The notes under the pieces were generated by a model. The model saw only the letters and a list, made by a program, of their open reading frames with translations, was not told where the DNA came from and did not search any database. 9,111 nucleotides of DNA from the NCBI GenBank assembly GCA_036568625.1, contig DATCSF010000277.1, positions 1-9,111 of the forward strand. Direction: 5' to 3'. Shown here one piece after another: positions 5,190 through 9,111 of this stretch (within the stretch, counting starts at the first letter, position 1; the number at the start of each line of letters is the position of its first letter). The DNA comes from 66-474 sp036568625. GTDB lineage: Bacteria > Pseudomonadota > Gammaproteobacteria > Xanthomonadales > Rhodanobacteraceae. The position numbers were made by a program, and so were the translations under genes.

Positions 5190-6527
5190 ATGCAAGTTCC
5201 ACCGATCCGATATGCAAGAACGCCGCATGGCGACATCGCCTATCGGGTGATGGGCGAGGGACCGCTCGACCTGGTGCTCGTCAACCCGATGAGCCGCAGC
5301 ATCGAAACCCTGTGGGACTACCCGGCCAACGCCGAGCTGTTGGGACGGCTGGCCCGTTTCAGCCGCCTGATCGTGTTCGACCGGCGCGGCAGCGGCATTT
5401 CCGACCCGTTGCCGGCCGATCTTCCGCCGACATGGGAAGACTGGATCGAAGACACGCTGGCGATCTTCGAGCATGTGGGCATCACCCGCGCTGCCTTGCT
5501 GGCCGAGCGCGATGCCGCGGCGGCCGCGTTGCTGTTTGCCAGCAGCCATCCGCGACGCGTGCGCGCGCTGCTGCTTTGCAATACCAGCGCGCGTTTTCGC
5601 GTGGCACCGGGCTATCCTTGCGGCGAGGACCACGAACGCTCGGAGCGCCTGTCGCAGGCGTGGGACCAAACCTGGGGCACCGAGCGGATGGTCGCCACGA
5701 CACGGCCGACGCTGGCCGGCGATCCCGAGTACGTGCGCTGGGTGACGCGCATGCAGCGCGTGGCGTATTCACCGCGTCGCGCGGGCGCGGAATTCCGCTA
5801 CATCATCAATTTCGATGCGCGCGCAGTGCTGCAGTCCATCAGCGCGCCGACGCTGATCCTGCACCGGCGCGATTTCGCGGTGATACCGCAGGCGCACGCG
5901 CTCTATCTTGCCGAACACATTGCTGGCTCTCGCCTGGAATTCCTGCCGGGCGCCGACATGGACGTGCTGTTGCCCGGAGACGAGCGACCACTCGAGTTGA
6001 TCGAGTCGTTTCTGGCCAATGCGCGTCCCGCGGAGGGCGGAGAACGCGCGTTGGCCACGGTGTTGCACATGCGCGTCGCCAGTTCGCAGCAGGTGGTCGC
6101 GAATCTCGGCGGACGACGTTGGCACGAAACGCAGGATGCTTTCCGCACGATCGTGCGTGACGAAGTGTCGCGTTTCCAGGGCCGCGAAACCGACGGCGGC
6201 GGCGCCGGGTTTCTGGTGAGCTTCGACGGTCCGGCGCGTGCGTTGCGCTTTGCGTCGTCGGTTCGCCAGGCCGCGCACGATCAACTTCGCCTCGAGATCC
6301 GCGTGGGCCTGCATATCGGCGAATGCGAGCGCCGCGGAGAGACGCTCGCCGGCACCGCGGTGGAGGTGGGTGCCGGCGTGCTGCAGGCTACCCAGGCCGG
6401 TGAAATCCTGGCCACGGCAGCGGTGCGGGAACTGGTTGCGGGTTCGGGGCTCGAACTGCGCAGCGTCGGCGCGCACGCGCTGGACGGCCTCGCCGGAAAG
6501 TGGGAACTCTACGCGCTGGAAGATTGA
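5190..6527 (+). CDS. Alpha/beta-hydrolase-class III cyclase fusion, both domains apparently catalytically dead
   Basis: The 445-residue product follows the known two-domain layout of an alpha/beta hydrolase (about 1-278) joined to a class III adenylate/guanylate cyclase homology domain (about 286-444). Scaffold motifs are kept: GPLDLVLVN (24-32), FSRLIVFDRRGSGISD (57-72), LLFASSHP (114-121), YLAEHI (239-244), SFDGPARAL (344-352), RVGLHIGEC (371-379) and ELVAGSGL (414-421). Compared with the family pattern as I remember it, the nucleophile elbow GxSEGG reads AERDAA with Arg107 at the Ser position. The acid position is Phe229 and the His position is Met257. In the cyclase, the first metal Asp (FTDIVGST) is Arg295, the second (AGDGF) is Ala339, and the transition-state Arg is Gly396. 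It therefore looks like a folded, non-catalytic signalling or binding protein. The ATG at 5190 follows a GGGGTGA ribosome site. It is cytoplasmic, with no signal peptide. Its stop lies 19 bp from the convergent trxB stop. Confidence 0.93.
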   Translation: MQVPPIRYARTPHGDIAYRVMGEGPLDLVLVNPMSRSIETLWDYPANAELLGRLARFSRLIVFDRRGSGISDPLPADLPPTWEDWIEDTLAIFEHVGITRAALLAERDAAAAALLFASSHPRRVRALLLCNTSARFRVAPGYPCGEDHERSERLSQAWDQTWGTERMVATTRPTLAGDPEYVRWVTRMQRVAYSPRRAGAEFRYIINFDARAVLQSISAPTLILHRRDFAVIPQAHALYLAEHIAGSRLEFLPGADMDVLLPGDERPLELIESFLANARPAEGGERALATVLHMRVASSQQVVANLGGRRWHETQDAFRTIVRDEVSRFQGRETDGGGAGFLVSFDGPARALRFASSVRQAAHDQLRLEIRVGLHIGECERRGETLAGTAVEVGAGVLQATQAGEILATAAVRELVAGSGLELRSVGAHALDGLAGKWELYALED

Positions 6528-6546
6528 GGCTGCTTGATCCCCGGCG

Positions 6547-7509
6547 TCAGCCCGCCAACCCGATCGAATCGAGGAACTTCTCGGCATCAAGCGCCGCCAT
6601 GCAGCCAAAGCCGGCCGACGTGACGGCCTGCCTGTAGACATGGTCGGCCACGTCGCCGGCCGCAAACACGCCGCGCACGGAAGTTGCCGTTGCGTTGCCC
6701 TCCAGCCCGCTCTTGATCCGGATATACCCGTTCCGCATGTCGAGCTGGCCCTCGAACACGCCGGTGTTCGGGGTATGCCCGATCGCGACGAACATGCCGG
6801 TCACCGCGATGTCGCGCTTGCTGGCGTCGGCGGTGCTGACCAGCCGCAAGCCGGTGACGCCGGTGTCGTCGCCCAGCACCTCGTCGACGGTGTGGTTCCA
6901 CACCAGTTCGATCTTGCCGGCGTTGGCCTTTTCGAACAGCTTGTCCTGCAGGATTTTTTCCGCGCGCAACTTGTCGCGACGGTGCACTAGCGTGACCTTG
7001 CGGCAGATGTTGGCGAGATACAACGCCTCCTCGACCGCGGTGTTGCCGCCGCCGATCACCGCAACGTCCTGGTTGCGGAAGAAGAAACCGTCGCAGGTGG
7101 CGCAGGCCGAAACGCCCTTGCCCTTGAACACGGTTTCGGATGCGATGCCGAGATACTTGGCGTCGGCACCGGTGGCGATGATCAGCGCGTCGCAACTGTA
7201 TTCGCCGCTGTCGCCCTTCAGCTTGAACGGGCGCTGCTTCAGGTCCACGGTGTGGATGTGGTCGAACACGATGTTGGTGTTGAAGCGCCCGGCGTGCTCG
7301 GCCATGCGCTGCATCAGTTCCGGTCCCTGCACGCCCTTGGCATCGCCTGGCCAATTGTCCACCTCGGTGGTGGTGGTCAACTGACCGCCCTGCGTCAGGC
7401 CGGTGATCAGCATCGGCTGCAGGTTTGCCCGCGCCGCATAGACGGCTGCGGTGTAGCCCGCCGGACCGGAACCGAGGATCAAAAGGCGGCTGTGCTTGGG
7501 AGTGCTCAT
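6547..7509 (-). CDS. trxB: Thioredoxin-disulfide reductase
   Basis: TrxB is a cytoplasmic FAD flavoenzyme that reduces thioredoxin with NADPH. The product has 320 residues, normal length for the low-molecular-weight bacterial type. Motifs in order are the FAD-binding GSGPAG (13-18), TTTTEVDNWPG (45-55), ATG before the redox centre (112-114), the redox-active CATC (136-139), the NADPH-binding GGGNTA (153-158) with HRRD (176-179) and Arg182, and the second FAD motif FAAGDV (282-287). All key residues are present. The ATG at 7509 begins the conserved N-terminus and has only a weak GAGAA ribosome site 7 nt upstream. The gene is divergent from ald across 220 bp and convergent with the hydrolase/cyclase fusion. 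The association with ald is positional; no shared pathway is implied by sequence. Confidence 0.97.
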   Translation of the reverse strand: MSTPKHSRLLILGSGPAGYTAAVYAARANLQPMLITGLTQGGQLTTTTEVDNWPGDAKGVQGPELMQRMAEHAGRFNTNIVFDHIHTVDLKQRPFKLKGDSGEYSCDALIIATGADAKYLGIASETVFKGKGVSACATCDGFFFRNQDVAVIGGGNTAVEEALYLANICRKVTLVHRRDKLRAEKILQDKLFEKANAGKIELVWNHTVDEVLGDDTGVTGLRLVSTADASKRDIAVTGMFVAIGHTPNTGVFEGQLDMRNGYIRIKSGLEGNATATSVRGVFAAGDVADHVYRQAVTSAGFGCMAALDAEKFLDSIGLAG

Positions 7510-7729
7510 GTATAATTCTCGAGTTTGTTCAAGGTCCGCTCAGAACTTCTTCTCGTCCGCCGCGTGAACCATTCGATGCGGCGATTCCCTACGGCTGTTG
7601 CGTCCGTGACATCGGTGCGTCGCGCGCCTGGTCTCGGGTTCCCCGCCGTGACGAGTCGTGCAGCATGGGGAGTTCGCGGCGGTATTTCAAGCGCGCGACG
7701 GTTGCGATCTTTGCACGAGGATGATTTCC
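7510..7729. other. Divergent trxB/ald regulatory region
   Basis: This 220-bp gap must hold the promoters of both genes. An AT-rich island at its left edge contains a perfect plus-strand TATAAT at 7511-7516, directly beside the trxB start codon. If used as the ald -10, the ald leader would be about 205 nt long; no good -35 is found upstream of it. On the minus strand TTGAAC (plus coordinates 7527-7532) could be a -35 for trxB, but no -10 lies at proper spacing. The rest has no gene and no riboswitch that I recognise. Confidence 0.35.
7717..7720 (+). promoter_or_regulatory. Shine-Dalgarno deciding the ald start
   Basis: GAGG lies 9 nt before the ATG at 7730. An in-frame ATG at 7721 directly abuts the GAGG and is therefore an unlikely start; the family N-terminus MRIGVPSE begins at 7730. 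Confidence 0.65.
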
Positions 7730-8797
7730 ATGCGTATTGGCGTTCCTTCCGAAACCAAAACCCTCGAGGGCCGCGTTGCCCTCGTTCCCGCGGCCTGCGC
7801 TGACCTGATCCGCCACGGTCACGAGGTGTACCTGCAATCCGGTGCGGGCGAGAAGAGCGGTTTTGCCAACGAGCGCTACACCAAGGTCGGCGTCAAGATC
7901 GCCAAGGATGCCGCCGCGCTGTACGACAAGGCGGAAATGGTCGTCAAGGTGAAGGAACCGATCGAAGGCGACCTGAAGCTTCTCGAGAAGCGTCACCTGT
8001 TGTTCTGCTATCTGCATCTCGCGCCCGATCCGAAACTCACCAGGGCGCTGTTGAAGGTCGGTCTGACCGGGGTCGCATTCGAGAGCGTGCAGGAAGCCGA
8101 TGGTTCGTTGCCGTTGCTGACGCCGATGTCGGTGGTGGCGGGCAAGCTGGCGACCCAGGTCGGCACGACGCTGCTGCACCAGCCCAACGGCGGCAAGGGC
8201 AAGCTATTGGGCGGCCTGGCCGCGACCGAGCGCGGCAAGGTGGTCGTGCTGGGCGCCGGTGTCGCCGGCGGTAATGCCGCAAAGCTGGCGGCCCGCGGCG
8301 GCATCAACGTGGTGGTGTTCGACAAGCGGCCGGATCGCCTGGCGCAGGCGCGCGGCTGGGGCGACAACGTCACCGCGCTGTATGCATACGAATCCGCGGT
8401 GGCCGAGGAAGTCGCGACCGCGGACCTGGTGGTGGGCGCGGTGCTGGTGCCGAGCGCCAAGGCGCCGCACGTGGTCACCAGGGCGATGGTGAAATCAATG
8501 GAGAAGGGCAGCGTGCTGGTCGACATTTCCATCGACCAGGGTGGTTGCTTCGAGACTTCGAAGCCGACCACATGGAAGGACCCCACCTACGTCGTCGATG
8601 GCGTCACGCATTTCTGCGTCACCAACATGCCGGGCGCGGTGCCGCAAACTTCCTCGCAGGCGATCTCGGCGGCGATCCTGCCGTACGTGCAGCGCCTCGC
8701 GCAGAAGAACTGGCACAAGGACGCCGTGCTGGCCAGTGGCATCAATGTCGAGGGCGGAGAGCTGGTGCATCCGGCGCTCAAGGGCATGAAGCTCTGA
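7730..8797 (+). CDS. ald: Alanine dehydrogenase
   Basis: Ald interconverts L-alanine with pyruvate and ammonia using NAD(H), in the cytoplasm, usually as a hexamer. The product has 355 residues, slightly shorter than the 361-371 usual for characterised members but without an internal gap that I can see. Active-site residues known from the Phormidium and mycobacterial enzymes are in place: Arg15 in EGRVAL, Lys75 in VVKVKEP, His96 in CYLHLA and Asp269 in DISIDQGG. The Rossmann motif GAGVAG is at 175-180 with the NAD-ribose acidic residue Asp198. The N-terminus MRIGVPSETKTLEGRVAL and the C-terminal NVEGGELVHPAL (339-350) are typical. PntA, the related transhydrogenase subunit, is less likely given the catalytic set and length. 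It is divergent from trxB and followed by a hairpin-rich non-coding tract. Confidence 0.96.
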   Translation: MRIGVPSETKTLEGRVALVPAACADLIRHGHEVYLQSGAGEKSGFANERYTKVGVKIAKDAAALYDKAEMVVKVKEPIEGDLKLLEKRHLLFCYLHLAPDPKLTRALLKVGLTGVAFESVQEADGSLPLLTPMSVVAGKLATQVGTTLLHQPNGGKGKLLGGLAATERGKVVVLGAGVAGGNAAKLAARGGINVVVFDKRPDRLAQARGWGDNVTALYAYESAVAEEVATADLVVGAVLVPSAKAPHVVTRAMVKSMEKGSVLVDISIDQGGCFETSKPTTWKDPTYVVDGVTHFCVTNMPGAVPQTSSQAISAAILPYVQRLAQKNWHKDAVLASGINVEGGELVHPALKGMKL

Positions 8798-8876
8798 CGC
8801 GACGCGCTTTCCCTCTTCCTCCGAGAGAGGCGGCCGAAGGCCGGGCGAAGGTTCGGTTCTTCGTTACCGGTCACGC

Positions 8877-8934
8877 GACATCCCTGTCTTCCCCGCGCCG
8901 TCGGACGGCGCGGGGAATTCGAGACATGGATGTC
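8877..8934. repeat. Long inverted repeat (hairpin with 3-nt loop)
   Basis: The left arm 8877-8901 pairs with the right arm 8905-8934. The inner 13 bp (8889-8901 with 8905-8917) are perfect around a CGG loop. The outer 12 bp pair with one mismatch after a 5-nt bulge (TTCGA, 8918-8922). Each outer part, GACATCCCTGTC and GACATGGATGTC, is itself nearly self-complementary. No T-run follows on either strand, so it is not a standard terminator; a REP-like element or structured RNA fits better. Confidence 0.8.
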
Positions 8935-8938
8935 AAAA

Positions 8939-8950
8939 CGCTTCGAAGCG
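8939..8950. repeat. Perfect 12-bp palindrome
   Basis: CGCTTCGAAGCG is a perfect palindrome four bases after the long hairpin. It could be a protein-binding site or part of the same repeat element. Confidence 0.6.
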
Positions 8951-8958
8951 ATTGCGTT

Positions 8959-8984
8959 GGGCTTCCCACGGATGAAGCCCGTGG
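8959..8984. repeat. Interleaved inverted repeats, pseudoknot-like order
   Basis: GGGCTTC (8959-8965) pairs with GAAGCCC (8974-8980), and CCAC (8966-8969) pairs with GTGG (8981-8984). The order A-B-A'-B' is that of an H-type pseudoknot if transcribed, although the 4-bp second stem and short linkers make this uncertain. Confidence 0.4.
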
Positions 8985-9010
8985 TCAGCCCGCCCGACTG
9001 CGCCGCGCGC

Positions 9011-9029
9011 GGAATCAAGACATGATGTC
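9011..9029. repeat. Degenerate direct copy of the long hairpin's right arm
   Basis: GGAATCAAGACATGATGTC repeats 8914-8934 with two single-base gaps and one mismatch. It retains the self-complementary GACAT/ATGTC core, here with a 1-nt spacer. The copies are 97 bp apart start to start. Confidence 0.55.
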
Positions 9030-9075
9030 GATCTCGCAGATCGTGCGCCGGCAAACAGATACGCACGTTGGCCAG

Positions 9076-9105
9076 CGGCGGGGCTTGGCCTCCGCCGAAA
9101 CGGCG
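9076..9105. repeat. Two mutually exclusive hairpins
   Basis: CGGCGG (9076-9081) can pair with CCGCCG (9092-9097). Bases 9093-9097 can instead pair with CGGCG (9101-9105) around an AAA loop, followed by TTAT. The arrangement is like an antiterminator/terminator pair, but the T-run is very short and the region may simply be a GC-rich repeat. Confidence 0.35.
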
Positions 9106-9111
9106 TTATAG

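Larger units (their letters stand above)
8798..9111. other. Hairpin-dense non-coding tract downstream of ald
   Basis: No convincing gene is present in these 314 bp. An open frame from the ATG at 8926 to the TAG at 9109-9111 gives 61 residues that I do not recognise, and its start sits inside an inverted repeat. Reading 5'->3' the tract holds hairpins at 8812-8830 (5-bp stem), 8831-8843 (CGGCC/GGCCG, loop GAA), 8846-8863 (CGAAG/CTTCG) and 8877-8934 (long). These are followed by a 12-bp palindrome at 8939-8950, interleaved stems at 8959-8984, and hairpins at 9019-9029, 9029-9043, 9076-9097 and 9093-9105. The C/T-rich then G-rich start (8811-8850) resembles GC-rich intergenic repeats common in Xanthomonadales, from memory. 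No clear U-tract terminator for ald is seen. Confidence 0.55.

Noticed and set aside
5129..6160. 343-codon open frame overlapping the hydrolase/cyclase fusion
   Set aside because: It is a +1 frame of the fusion gene, whose own frame has clear hydrolase and cyclase homology from end to end.
6528..6552. GGCTG/CAGCC stem between the convergent fusion gene and trxB as a terminator
   Set aside because: Five base pairs around a 15-nt loop, no T-run, and the right half lies inside trxB.
7510..7729. Glycine or other known riboswitch in the ald leader
   Set aside because: I could not find the conserved core sequences of the glycine class or of any other class I know.
8926..9111. 61-codon open frame ending exactly at the window edge
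   Set aside because: No recognisable protein, no ribosome binding site, and both its start and interior are taken up by inverted repeats. The stop at the edge looks like coincidence.
1..9111. Mobile element, defence island or CRISPR array
   Set aside because: No transposase, integrase, nuclease or spacer-repeat pattern; all recognised genes are metabolic, protein-modification or signalling genes with similar base composition.

Overview
The window looks like ordinary chromosome from a GC-rich, Gram-negative proteobacterium. The gene set (leucyl/phenylalanyl-tRNA-protein transferase, a phasin, a lipoprotein sugar dehydrogenase, thioredoxin reductase next to alanine dehydrogenase) and the style of the protein sequences suggest a gammaproteobacterium of the Xanthomonadales, perhaps Rhodanobacteraceae. 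That placement is inference from memory; no rRNA or other marker is present. I see no transposase, integrase, phage gene, CRISPR array, tRNA or rRNA.

Layout. 1-132 (+) is the 3' end of a SpoIIE/PP2C-type phosphatase gene. From 5064 down to 302, six minus-strand genes form three two-gene cassettes. The first is a FemAB-like N-acyltransferase (COG3146 type) whose stop overlaps the start of aat. The second is a phasin followed 9 bp later by an acyl-CoA-binding protein. The third is a four-helix DUF2231-like membrane protein whose stop overlaps the start of a PQQ-type sorbosone dehydrogenase lipoprotein. Divergent from the acyltransferase, 5190-6527 (+) encodes an alpha/beta-hydrolase/class III cyclase fusion. 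It converges on trxB (7509-6547, minus). Across a 220-bp divergent gap from trxB lies ald (7730-8797, +). The last 314 bp have no convincing gene but are packed with hairpins and related repeats.

How the genes may work together. Aat and its partner both belong to the GNAT/FemABX-related fold group and are translationally coupled; Aat attaches Leu/Phe to protein N-termini for the N-degron pathway. Phasin and ACBP point to polyhydroxyalkanoate granules and acyl-CoA handling. The dehydrogenase and its membrane partner suggest periplasmic sugar or aldehyde oxidation feeding electrons to the envelope. TrxB and Ald are stand-alone redox and amino-acid enzymes.

Most interesting items. The fusion protein at 5190-6527 appears to be a double pseudoenzyme: by family alignment the hydrolase triad (Ser, Asp, His) and the cyclase metal and transition-state residues are all replaced, while the scaffold of both domains is kept. 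Second is the hairpin-dense tract after ald, with a long hairpin at 8877-8934 (13-bp perfect core, 3-nt loop), a degenerate copy of its right arm about 95 bp downstream, and mutually exclusive stems.
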